Assembly: GCA_963210315.1 (NCBI GenBank)
Contig: OY723253.1
Span: 868,001-932,000 of the forward strand
DNA from: Rhynchopus euleeides
Taxonomy: Eukaryota; Euglenozoa; Diplonemea; Diplonemida; Diplonemidae
DNA: 64,000 nt
Direction of reading: 5' to 3'
Part shown: one piece after another, positions 40,722-53,077 of the stretch
Layout of the letters: every line of letters starts with the position of its first letter
Numbering within the stretch: position 1 is the stretch's first letter
The notes under the pieces: generated by a model
Told to the model about the DNA's origin: nothing
Database searches by the model: none
Seen by the model: only the letters and a program-made list of their open reading frames with translations
Position numbers and translations under genes: made by a program

Positions 40722-42361
40722 CTACGAACTGCGGGATGCCTCCTTCCGAATCAGCAGCGCGTGCATGCGCTTCACACCGCATGCCTGTGGGTGGGGGGGG
40801 GGGGGGGGTGAAAAATAGGGAAAATGCGTGCACGGAGCAGGATTTGAGATGGCTTCCCCCCTGGTGGTCACAGCGAGCGTTTCCCTCCCCACCCTCCGCC
40901 GAAGAAAACAACCACGCCCAGAGCACCCCGCACACACCTCGTAATCTGCGACCTCGGCCAAGGACAGGAGACGCATCGAGTCGAGCCCCTGACTCTCGAA
41001 CACCGGGCAGTACTCCGTCAGCCCAAGCTTGGTGAGCACACGCTTGACCTGTGTTTGAGAGAAGGGGAGGTTGAAGGGTGATACGCCAGACACCAAAACG
41101 CTCCACCCCCCGGGCTTTCAACACGCCGCACCCCCCCCACCCCCACCCCCCCCCCCCACCCCCATCATCTTGAAGACCACACCTCTGCCATTCCGCCGGA
41201 AGCCGGTGGCTGCGCCGCAGCTGCGGGCGCTGCTCTGCTCACGACACGATCCCGATCGGCAGCACGGAGCGTGCTCCGCGGCAGGGGCAGATCGCGGTTG
41301 TTCCGCACATCACGCGGATCCGCCCGCCTCTCCTCGCGCGCGGGGCGGGGTGGGGCCTCCACCCGATGCGTCCGCTCCTCGTGCCTGCCCGCATTCCTGG
41401 CACGCACTGGGAGCTGTGACGGCGGCAGGGATGCCCCCGCACGCTCTCGCCCTCTCTGCCTCTTTTGCCGCTCTGCATAGTAGTCGACGGCGGGGCGCTC
41501 CCGCGGCGCCGGAGCGGCGCGGGGCCGCCCCTCCATCTCGTGCTTCTGTGGGAGTGTGGATACCGGGATGCGGCTCGGCTTCGGAGCCTGCCCCCCCTCC
41601 CGCGGGGCCTGGGCGCGGACGCCCTTCGTGGGGAGGCTGCTGACGGGCAGCTTGGAGGAGTTGCTGAGGGGCAGCGACGCAGGCAGGAGCTGCTCGATGG
41701 CAGCCCGCTCTTCGTCGGTGGTCGAATCCTCCAGGAGGTGGGCGATGGCCTCCCGCGACACGGAGTCCTGCCCAGACGACATGCTGAGGCGGTTCTGCAG
41801 CACAGGCAGGAAGTGTGCCCTGACGTACCAGCTGTTGGGCGACAACTCCAGAGCCTGGCGGAACGACGCGATCGCCGCGTCTACATCATCCAGCCGTGCC
41901 AGGAGAATCCCCTTCAGCACATGCGAGTTGCTGTTATTCGGCGAGGCTTTTGCCACACGCTCCGCATCTGTGAGGGCCTCCCCCAGCATGTTCTTGCAGA
42001 GGTACACCATTGCGCGCAGCAGTATGACTGCCACATCGACAACACGCGGGTTTGCCTCGATGCGACGGGAGCATGTCTGAAGCACGCCGTCAATCCCGCC
42101 ATCGTCGAGTGTTGTCGTTGAGGGGTCCTCTGCAACGCTGCGGTAGCGGAAGTACTCCAGATCCGTGAAATACACGGGCACCGTTTTCTCCTCCCCGCCG
42201 AAGCTCACATAGGCGTCGCTCCCGCGGACCGAAGATATCACGCCGAGGGTACCCACCCACTCGACAAGCCGCTTCGTATAGCGCTTGGGGCGCTGCGACA
42301 GGCGGACAACCGCACCTGTCGGCACTTCTTCCGCATTGGGAAACGTTATCCACCCCTGCAT
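40722..42361 (-). CDS. TPR and SAM domain protein (3 coding exons)
   Basis: Coding exons 41183-42361, 40938-41048 and 40722-40784 (1179, 111 and 63 nt, all phase 0) give 450 residues. The start is ATG 42361 (MQGWITFPNAEE), just 13 bases after a TTTTGCAG acceptor-like site, so a leader intron is likely. Donors are GTGTGG and GTGTGT. Residues 1-70 form a probable small beta-barrel (GAVVRLSQRPKRYTKRLVEW); ~95-195 contain TPR-like helices (SHVLKGILLARLDDVDAAIA); ~200-390 are Pro/Arg-rich disorder. The last ~57 residues are a SAM domain (VKRVLTKLGLTEYCPVFESQ ... ACGVKRMHALLIRKEA) split by the final intron. Probably a protein-interaction scaffold; specific role unknown. Confidence 0.78.
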
Positions 42362-42509
42362 CCTGAGGTATCGTCCTGCAAAATAAGAATGGGGGCGTAA
42401 TGTGCAGCAGGCGCCGGGCCTCTCGGGGAGAAGGGGGAGAGGGTGGGTGTGGGGGTAGGGGGGGTTGGGGGGTAGGGAGTGTGGGTGTGGCACCCTCCCC
42501 CCCCACGGA

Positions 42510-42675
42510 AAATCGTACTCCTTTCGCTATAATAAGAGAAACACCCTGCCCAGCAACTGCAAAAAGGCAGATCCGGGCTACTTTTTGTTGAGCGCACACT
42601 CCTGTGTCAAAGGCTGTGTAAGCCCCTGTGAAGTGGCATGAAGGTGATCCTTATAAAGCTTCAGTCGTACGATTT
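42510..42675. repeat. MITE-like element with AAATCGTAC ends, copy 2
   Basis: Ends AAATCGTAC and GTACGATTT are inverted copies, with subterminal TCGCTATAATAAG / CTTATAAAGC-like sequence. The core ACACCCTGCCCAGCAACTG is repeated at 42986 with TGTTGAGC-CACA following in both. Target duplications were not resolved. Confidence 0.6.
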
Positions 42676-42985
42676 CCTTCGTTACTTCGCGACTTCGCTA
42701 CGCTTCGTCGCTCGTAACTAGTAAAAAAATAAATATGGCAGTTCGTGCGAGCTAGGTTTGCTGCACATCCTCCCGCCCTGCATCATCGGGGCAAACCCAA
42801 CCAAGGCAGATCGTATCACGCCTAGGCCCAACACGCATCAGGGTGTCGATGTCATCAACAGGGATTTGATTGTCGAGAGTGAAAGGATCATCAACGGGGA
42901 AGGGGGTTACCCGGGGCATTTTTTTTAAGGCAGGACACCTTTTCTGGTTGTTTGATGTCCAGAATTGAACTCCGCTCGGTGTATA

Positions 42986-43046
42986 CACCCTGCCCAGCAA
43001 CTGTGGTGTAACAGTTCCGGACGCTTTACTTTATGTTGAGCACACA
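42986..43046 (+). repeat. Core fragment of the AAATCGTAC MITE-like family
   Basis: ACACCCTGCCCAGCAACTG followed about 40 bp later by ATGTTGAGCACACA, a direct copy of 42541-42597 at a 445-bp offset. The inverted ends are not present. Confidence 0.6.
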
Positions 43047-43956
43047 ACAATAATCACCCCCACACCTAACCTGGGCGGAGAACGGGTGAGGGAGGGAGGG
43101 AGGGGGAAGGTAACCCTCGGGGGGCTCGAATCGCCCCAACTGCCAAACATGAAATGATGTTGACTCAGGCAAGCCTAGCGCAGCACACTACACCATAAAT
43201 GCCGCATTGGCAAACCCGGCTCGACAGCAGATGCACAGTGGATGGGGGTGGGAGTGGGGGTGTGTGGCGTGGGAGGGTCGGGGTAGGGGTGGGGGTAGGG
43301 GTAGGGGTAGGGGCGATGATCACCAGGTCTTTGCTCAGGCCCCGCTGTGTAGGGCATATATGGGGTGGGGAGGGGTTGGGAGGGGGGGGGGGGGGGTTGC
43401 GGAGATGGGGTTGCGCCGCAACCGAGGGGAGGGGAGGGGAGGGGGGGGGGCGGCTCGACAAACCAAAAACAATGTGCGGAGAAGAGCAAGGCATCCAAGC
43501 GCGTCGTCGCCAACGCCAACGTCTCCCTCATCCCGCCCATCCCCTCCCGGAAAGATCATATCAGGTGACACCGCCAGGTATCGAGGCCTTGTCATGACGA
43601 CGTAATTACGCACCTGGCAATGTGCTCAGGGGATCGAGGAAGCCACCCGATTCCAGAATTCAGAGAATCACCTCAGGCGCCGGATGCCGTGGGTGTCGAA
43701 ACCAGTGTTTAAGATACTGTTATGAAAAACGGGGCTTAGCCCCGGTTTTTGAGATTTTGCCCCGAAAAACCGGGGGTGCCTCTTTTTTTTTTTCCACCGG
43801 GATTTTTCTGAGATTCTGTCCGGGTACTATTCCAGGGTACTTTTTGGCCAGAGGAGGCCGGGGCCAAGAGCACAGTGCCCTGTCCCAGGGTTAGCTCGAT
43901 GAACCTGTTGAGCACAAGGTGCACGTTGACTACATGCGGCGTGCGACTATGGAGCA

Positions 43957-44205
43957 GAATCAGCTGTTCGCTACCGTGGCCTCCGGCGGCTGGGGGGCTC
44001 CGCCCCCCAGACCCCCCTGTGCCGTCTGCCTGTCTTATATCCAACACCCTTTGGGGTCAATTGGGGATGGAATACAGCCCACCCCGGGAGGATGCAGGCA
44101 GCTCACAGAATCGTACGGTTACAAGGAACAGATGCTCACTACCGTGGCCTCCGGCGGCTGGGGGGCACCGCCCCCCAGACCCCCCATGTGGCCTGTGCCT
44201 GTCCA
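43957..44205. repeat. Two direct copies of a CCGGCGGCTGGGGGGC stem-loop unit
   Basis: Copies starting near 43957 and 44125 (168-bp offset) share CTACCGTGGCCTCCGGCGGC, then a hairpin of GGGGGG-C-CCGCCCCCC, then AGACCCCCC. The second differs by one base in the loop. Confidence 0.85.
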
Positions 44206-45313
44206 GAACCAAGTCTGCAAGGGCAACCTGCGGTGCTTTCAACACCACCGCGCTCTCCCGAACGCTTTCTCATCGACTGGCTCCTTCGCGTTGGCGCCAA
44301 GAAGGAGCGCGCTCCTCTCGGACCTGGCAGCGGCCCCCGCAGAGGAGCCACCCTGCCCATCCCAGTTGAGTGGCGTGGGGTGGGGTGAGGTGGGGTGGGG
44401 TTGTGGGAAGGGAAAGCCCTTCCATTTGGGGAAATGGCTGAAATTTTACCCCCGATTACCCCCGGTTTTCGGCGCGCAGCCCGGAACCCTATCTTTTACC
44501 CTGGTCGAAACCGCCATTTTTTTCGCCACCCCTGGCAATCTCCCTCCTTTGTTCCCCCGCCCAGAAAGTGCCGGGGGGGGGGGGGGGGGGGGCTCACGAG
44601 CTGCAGACACTCCCTCCCCGACGTATCAGCCAACCGGTTGTCCGCCTGCTCTGCCTGGGCGTCGAATGGGCCAGGCCACCCACATTTCTCCCGAGAGCGG
44701 CGTGGGGATGGGGGACGTGGGGATTCAGGGGCCAGGGGATCAGTGCCTCGGTGCGCCACCACTCCGCCCACCGACGGCAGGGGTGGTTGGGGGGTGGGGA
44801 AGAGGGGGGGATGGCAATTTCCAAATTTCCGGCGATGCCGCGTCGATGCGCCCAGAGCCGGAAACGCGCTGCCGAGGGGGTGGGGCTGGGGGCGGTGGTG
44901 GGGTTGAGACGGGAACTCTGCGTGGTCCGGCTGGGCTAAAACGGGCCCGGAGAGAGGTTCCCGCCCTGTCTGCGCGGTGGGATTTTTGCCTTCGGTCTTC
45001 AGCAGGGGGGAGGTCGGGGGGGGCGGGTGGGCGCTGTCTCCTGGTCTCACAGACCAATGTTGCGACGTGGCGTTCTCGTGCGATCGTTTTTCTTTTGAAC
45101 TCTTTCCTGGGGCTATATGCACCACACAGTCCATGAGAGAGCTGCAAGCTTCCCTGTCCCGTTTGTTTGTCACCAACCAACCACAGTCCTAACGTATGAG
45201 CAGTGGTGGTATCATACTGTCTCCAGAAGGCGCTGTACAGTATAGAAGGTTTCCTCCACGTGCAACACACCTGGACTGTGTCTGCGCAACGCTGGGCTGT
45301 ATTGGTAATCTAT

Positions 45314-45349
45314 AAGAGAGGACCCGGTGACGCCGCTGGGTCCTCTCTT
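45314..45349. other. Perfect 12-bp inverted repeat
   Basis: AAGAGAGGACCC and GGGTCCTCTCTT separated by 12 bases. Strong hairpin in RNA or cruciform DNA; no associated gene. Confidence 0.7.
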
Positions 45350-46715
45350 CTGGGGCCCAGTGGAGGCAGTCGAGCAGCGTCCCGCTGCGCCTTCTGGATA
45401 TGTCTCCCGACAGACGACAAATCATCTGAGGATCACAGACAAGACAGAGCCCGATTTCCCAGCAGTGTGGTTGAAATCTTGTGAGTGATCTGCGACTTGC
45501 ACGTTGTTTGATGTGTTGACGCTTCCGCACTTCCGCACGGCCCTCCTGATGAAGTGGGTGTACGGTTCGCCGAAATGGATTGACACTTTCTAAAAATTGC
45601 CAAAAAAAATCGCTGTCAGCAGCCTGGCGAAAAAAAAACCCGCCCCAAAACACCACGTCAACATTTACGCGCAGCAACGTGGCATATTGCCGGGATGTAA
45701 ATCCCTCGTGAATCATTTTTTAGTCGTGGAGATCACCTGCTCTTGATGCGGTACATGTTCCCTCCCCCCCCCACCCCGCTCGACACCACTTCGAAGCTTA
45801 TTTAGCTGCAAAAAGGTTTCGGATGGGGTACATCACACAGACACACACGCCTCCACTCCCTGGAGTCACCGCCATCATGATGGCAGCCAGGAATCATGAT
45901 GTAGTTAACCCCTGTGGTAGTGTAGCCACAAGCTTAGCATGGCTCTGCGTCTGCTGAAGTGGAGGACATCGCAGGAGTGAGCATATCGATGCGATGCTGC
46001 AGGCAACACACCCTGCCTGTTGCACCGCCACACGCGTGACACACACAACAATAGCTATGACGGTAAACTGCAGCGCGGATGTGGTGGGTTTTCAAAAAGA
46101 GGGGTGGTGGGGCGGGCGGGGGACGGGGGGGTCGGACGCCTGCCTCCAGAAACCTTGTTCTTCGCTGTCCCTGTATTTTTTTTCTTCTGGCTGGATAGTC
46201 ATGCACGCACGTCTGGTTTCCTACCCCATTTAGGTCAGCGAACTGGCAGCGCGCGCCTGCAGGCCCCTGGGAACCCGCAGGGCACGCATGGCCCTCTGGT
46301 CACAAAGGACCCGGCATAACCCGGACCCCCTCCCCAAATTAGTGGTGTACATACGACATCCGTAGTTAAGAAGCAGCACGGTGTTGCCCAACAGGACAAC
46401 CCCAGAGACACGCAGTCAAAACCACCCCACCCCCGCCACCCCTCACGCCATCCATGGTTCGTTCTCCGAAAAAGTAAAGAGAAGGCATGCCCGCGGCTTG
46501 CTTCATTGCTGTTTGGCTTATTAGCCGGGTGGCTCCCTTAGCTCTGCGCTGGCGATATGCGAAAAAATAATGCGGCCCTGGCTTTGTCACCCTGGCTTTG
46601 TCAAGAGAGACCCAACGAGCAGAACCCTGGCATGATGTGTCAGAAAGCAAGACACGCGCGCAAGGGTTCCTATTACGGGTTTCCTTGGTGTGGCCAGGGG
46701 AGGAGGGAGGAAACT

Positions 46716-46817
46716 GCTGTCGTTTGAACGCAGAACACCACAGCCTGTCGGCAATATGAGGCTCGGAAAGGATCCGCAGTGAAGTTTCCAAAAAAAATTG
46801 GCTACCGGCCGAACTGT
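46716..46817 (+). repeat. Dispersed repeat, copy 2
   Basis: Partner of 9414-9521, 37 kb away. The order of shared blocks is the same, showing common descent rather than chance matching; flanking sequences differ. Confidence 0.7.
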
Positions 46818-47281
46818 CAAAAAAAAAGGAAGTGGGAATGGGAAATGCCACGCCCTTCCCTGCTCACAAAGGCATGGCATTTGCAATGAAATATGGGGCA
46901 CGTGTGTGTGTGTTAGTAGAAACAACGGGAGGAACTCCCTGAATTCCTTTTTAGAGAGAAAGTCAATAGAGCCAATAAGACGGAAAAAATGAAACGCAGC
47001 GGATATGCGGGTCTCGAAACTCGTTCTCTGCACCCACATCCAGCTCCGCACCCGTGTGGGTGTGTGTGGTACGTTGTGCGTGGGCCGTGGCCATACCAGT
47101 AGTCTCTCCAAACAAAACCACCCGGTCCCGGGGCTGTGTGCGGCGGGGTGGGCAGGGTTTTGGAGCTGGAGAGAAGGGGCAAGGCAGGCCCTCGCGGATC
47201 AAATCGTTGGGGCAACCCTTTCCCCAGGGCAAGGCCACTTCCGTGTGCCGTAAGCCTGGTCAGAGGGGGCTCATAAGCCGC

Positions 47282-48921
<1,640 letters not shown>

Positions 48922-50259
48922 TGTACGGTTGGTGGAAGTGGGAGTGGTTGACCTGAGACAGATGCCGGTGCGTGGTGTGGTGCAAGCTAGTGGAAATCAT
49001 ATCAGAAAAAACCGGCGATGCCCACACGGAGGCACCGCGCATGCGGAACATGGAAATGCCTTGGGGCAGAGCCTGGGGAAGACGGGTGGGGGTGCCTGAC
49101 TCACAGCCCTGACGACGCACAGCCTCCTCCACTGGCCGAATTGATTGGCCCGTCAAATCACGTTTTCTGTCCCCCTCTCTCTCCCCCCCTTCTCCTCGCC
49201 CCCTTTGCCCCCACCCCTCCCTGACCCGCGGGAGGGGGTGAGTTGATATTACAGGATGGTGCACTTTGCATGCAGGACCGTGATCATCTTCCTCGCTCAG
49301 GACGCATCCACGAGAAACGTTTGACAGCAGCAGAGGCGAGGCTGGGGGGAATGGGGGTGGGTGCAAGGGAACAAGGATCGCACCCCACCGCGCTCCCCAT
49401 CCCCTCAGCTGCCAGCCTTCAATTTTTTTTGGTATCGACGTCCACAGCCTTGACGTGCGGAACGGTCAGGGCTGTGACGTACACAATGTCGCCAGAAGGC
49501 GTTGTACCCCTATGGTTTAGACACAGATTGTCTTAGAACCCATCGATATGTTTCGGTTTATTGCTTGGGCTGATCGGGTGTGGGGGAGGGGGTGTGTGGG
49601 GGAGGGGGGGGGGGGTGTTTTTTTTGGCAATTTCTGGGGAGAAGGGTGTGCGTGTGACACCATTGCCAAAAAAAACATTCCCGCGATGCTAAAATTGGAA
49701 CGGGCGCACACACCACAATACCTCCCCCCCCACCCCCCACCCCTCACACACCACCACCACCCCGCCCTCTTCTCCATCCTCCCCTTGACCCTTGAGACGG
49801 AGGAGGCAATAGACGCACCGAGAAAACTAACATGAAGGTGAAACTAACGAACGATAGGCTAGCAACGCTGCAGGGGGTGGCCCTCTTCCAGCGGCGGGAC
49901 TGATCCGGGGCGAGGGGGGGGTGGGTAGGGGGGGGAGGGGTCACGCTGGCGGGCAGGAGCGGGTGGTGTTGGTGGTTGGAGGTCAGGAAAACCGCAGAAC
50001 CTGCGCCCATCAGGGCGCAGCACCCTTCGGACAAAAGGGGAGAGACGAAATTGACGGAGGGTTACAAAACGTTGCGCGCGCGAGCTTTTGCTGCCAAAAA
50101 AAAAGGAGGGTGTGAGGGGGGGAGGGATCTGGCACAAACGCCAGAAGAGGAAGGGCGGGGGGGAGGGGCATACGAAGGCAAAGAGATGCCTGGCTCGTGC
50201 CCCCTCACCTTCCCCCCCCCCCCCCCCCACCTGCCACCCCTACACACACACTTCTTTCA
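48922..50259. other. Intergenic stretch between enolase and Hsp70
   Basis: G- and C-rich tracts (for example 50212-50228, 17 C), no supported gene. It contains the enolase promoter/leader side and the Hsp70 3' region. Confidence 0.5.
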
Positions 50260-52494
50260 TCACGCCGACTTTGCGGAGTAGATCTTGCCAGACTGCTCCG
50301 TCACCTTGGCGCTCAGCTCCTTCAGCTTCTCGACAGTCACGTCCTTCTCGCCCATGGCAGTCTGTGCAGGGTGTGTGATGAAATGTGGAAGGAGGCGTGT
50401 GTGTGGCTGCCTCCCCCCCCCCTTTTATGAACACTGTGTCAAGGTGTGGGACACGCATGTCATCCCTGATTTGTGAGGGTGGGGTGGGAGTCCCGCTACT
50501 TTCTGCACTTCGGATCCTCCCCATTGTGATGTCACTCTAAAACCACCCCCACCCCGCCCTACTCCACCCTCCAACCTCTTCTCTGCCGGCGGGTTTGCGG
50601 GGCATACCTCAAGGTCGTTCACGGCGCGGAGCACTGCCTCCTTCAGGTCCGCAGCCACCTCGGACTCGGAGACGTAGTTGCGCGTGGAACGGATCAGCTC
50701 CTCAGCCTTGTTGCGCTCCTCCACCACCAGCTTCTGCTCCGCGTCCTTGTTCTTGTTGGCCTCAGCCTCGTTGATCATCTGCTCGATCTCTGCGTCGGAC
50801 AGACCACCACGCGACTGCACCTTGATGTTGTGCGAGTTCTTCGTCCCCTTGTCCATCGCGGTCACGTTGATGATACCGTTGGAGTCAATCTCGAAGGTAA
50901 TCTCAATCTGTGGCACACCACGGGGCAGCGGGGGCAGGTTGTCCAGGATGAACTCACCCAGAAGCTTGTTGTGTGCGGCCAGCTCGCGCTCGCCCTGCAG
51001 CACCTTGATGTTGATGGAGCGCGTGTTGTCCTCGTGGGTGGTGTAGATCCCGCTCTCCTTGCAGGGGATGGACGTGTTCTTCTTGATGATACGCGAGAAG
51101 ATCCCGCCCACAATCTCCGTCCCCAGGGACAGGGGGGTCACGTCCACCAGCACAAGCCCCTTGGTCTCACCCGTCAGGATGGAGCCCTGGATGGCCGCAC
51201 CCATCGCCACCACCTCGTCGGGGTTGACGCCACGGTGGGGCTCCTTCTTGAACATGCGACGCACCGTGTCGATCACCTTCGGGGTACGGGTCATACCACC
51301 CACCATGATCACCTGGGTGATCTCCGAGGTCTTGAGGCCAGCATCGCGCATGGCAGTCCTGCAGGGCTCCACGCAGCGAGTGATCAGGGGGTCCGTGATG
51401 CGCTCGAACTCGTCACGCGTCAGCTCGTACTCAAAATGCTTGGACTCGCCGTCCTTCACCACGATGTACGGGATCTCGATGGACGTGGAAGCCATGTGGT
51501 CCAGCTCCTTCTTGGCCTTCTCAGAGGCCTCACGCAGGCGCTGGATGGCCACGATGTTGCCAGTGAGGTCGATGCCCTCCTTCTGCTTGAAGGACTCCAG
51601 GAAACGTGCGAGGAGCGCCTCGTCCACGTCCTCACCGCCCAGGAAGGTGTCACCGTTGGTCGCCTTCACCTGGAACACCCCCCCGCGCATCTCGAGGATC
51701 GAAATGTCGAACGTACCGCCGCCAAGGTCGAAGACAGCGATGGTGTTCTCACCCTCCTTGTCCATCCCGTATGCCAGGGCCGCTGCGGTCGGCTCGTTGA
51801 TGATACGCGCGATCTCCATCCCCGCAATGCGCCCAGCGTCCTTCGTGGCCATACGCTGCTGGTCGTTGAAGTAGGCAGGCACCGTCACCACGGCGCGCTT
51901 GATCGTCACCCCGCTCTGCAGCTCAGCGGTCTCCTTCATCTTGGACAGCACGTGCGACGCAATCTGCGACGGCGAGTACTTCCGGCCGTGGGTGTCGGCG
52001 ACCCAGGCATCCCCGTTGTCAGCAGGCACGATCTTGTAGGGCACAGACTGCAGCAGGGCGGTGTGGGCACAGCTTGTCTTCACCACATACCTCCTTCGCA
52101 CGGCTGATCGTCTCGTCAGCGTCACGGCGACCGATCAGACGCTTCACGGCGTAGAACGTGTTGGCGGGGTTCGTCACGGCCTGGCGGCGAGCCGGGCCAC
52201 CCACCAGCAGGTTGTTGTCCTTCCCGACAGCGACAACGCTGGGGGTGGTGCGTGCACCCTCGGCGTTCTCGCACACGATGATCTTCTCGGTGGTCTGCAG
52301 CAAGGGTGGGATGCGGGGAGTGGGAGCAGCAGGGCACAGTGGCAGACACACAGCGGAGACAGCAGCCGCGTACACACCTTGTATGCCACGCACGAGTTGG
52401 TGGTTCCCAGGTCGATACCCACCACGACCTCACTCTGGCAACGGCGGGCGGTGCCCATCGCACCCTTGGAAAGCTGCTGAGCGAAACGCTTCAT
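50260..52494 (-). CDS. Mitochondrial-type Hsp70 (DnaK family), 4 exons
   Basis: Exons 52378-52494, 52091-52294, 50608-52047 and 50260-50361 (117, 204, 1440 and 102 nt, all phase 0) encode 620 residues. Donors are GTGTGT, GTATGT and GTATGC. The first ~20 residues ([20 protein letters not shown]) are basic and free of acidic residues, as in a mitochondrial presequence. ATPase signatures [41 protein letters not shown] and VPAYFND are intact, followed by the substrate-binding domain and helical lid. The mtHsp70/DnaK-type [11 protein letters not shown] and SVPYKIV confirm the bacterial-lineage subgroup. The C-terminus is short (KIYSAKSA). It acts in matrix protein import and folding. Confidence 0.96.
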
Positions 52495-53077
52495 TTTAGC
52501 AGATGAATCTAAAACTGTTTGGGGCGGTGGTGTTCAGTGTCGCACACAGTCCACACATCAGGGAGCCCCCTTGAAACACCAGGCATATATTGCCGCATGA
52601 GTGCCACGAGTCAGGGTGCGGCACGAGCTCAAGCCGCAAGACGGGGAGGGGATGGATCCTGGACACCCAACTTCCTGCAGGACCCCGGTGGACCCTAGGT
52701 TCGGTGTGTGACAAGAGTAATTATCTTAGTATGTCTGATTTTGCAGTATTCTATGGCCCTTCCACAGCGGTCTTCCTGCCATTGCCTTTACTTCAACACC
52801 CTCCACCGATTGACCCCACTGGCTTTCTTCACCACACAATCAAAAAAAATCTTGAGGAAAATATGGAACGATACCACAACTGCAACTCATTACAGATCCC
52901 GAACAACGGCCATCATCAGAAGGGCACACGTCCAGACTTCAGAAAGAAACGAAAGAAGGTCGAGAAGAGCTCGCCAGCAGGAGGGCCAGGGCGGGGGAGG
53001 GAGTGGGATGGGGCATTTCCTGCCAAACGTGCTGACACGTGATCGGATAGTGCACAAACTTCCGCATAGCGGACAGG
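52495..53077. other. Spacer between Hsp70 and the 773-residue protein gene
   Basis: Less GC-rich than the flanking genes, no domain-bearing frame. It should contain the Hsp70 promoter/leader and the 3' untranslated region of the upstream gene. Confidence 0.45.
52585..52590 (-). promoter_or_regulatory. Possible TATA-like element upstream of mtHsp70
   Basis: ATATAT about 95 bp upstream of the start codon, similar spacing to the one upstream of DRC2. Composition-based only. Confidence 0.2.

Larger units (their letters stand above)
42362..47281. other. Long non-coding stretch between the TPR-SAM gene and enolase
   Basis: About 4.9 kb without a supported gene. It holds the MITE-like copy 42510-42675 and its core fragment, a G-rich (TAGGGG)-like stretch at 43270-43313, a repeated stem-loop pair (43971 and 44139), a 20-G run at 44573-44592, a perfect 12-bp hairpin at 45314-45349 and dispersed repeat copy 46716-46817. 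Confidence 0.6.

Noticed and set aside
43118..43140. tRNA B-box-like GGCTCGAATCGCCCC
   Set aside because: No A box, anticodon arm or acceptor stem can be formed in the surrounding sequence. No tRNA or rRNA gene was found elsewhere in the window.
43919..45136. 405-codon plus-strand open frame
   Set aside because: It spans the duplicated stem-loop units and a 20-G run and translates to Pro/Gly/Arg low complexity without any domain.
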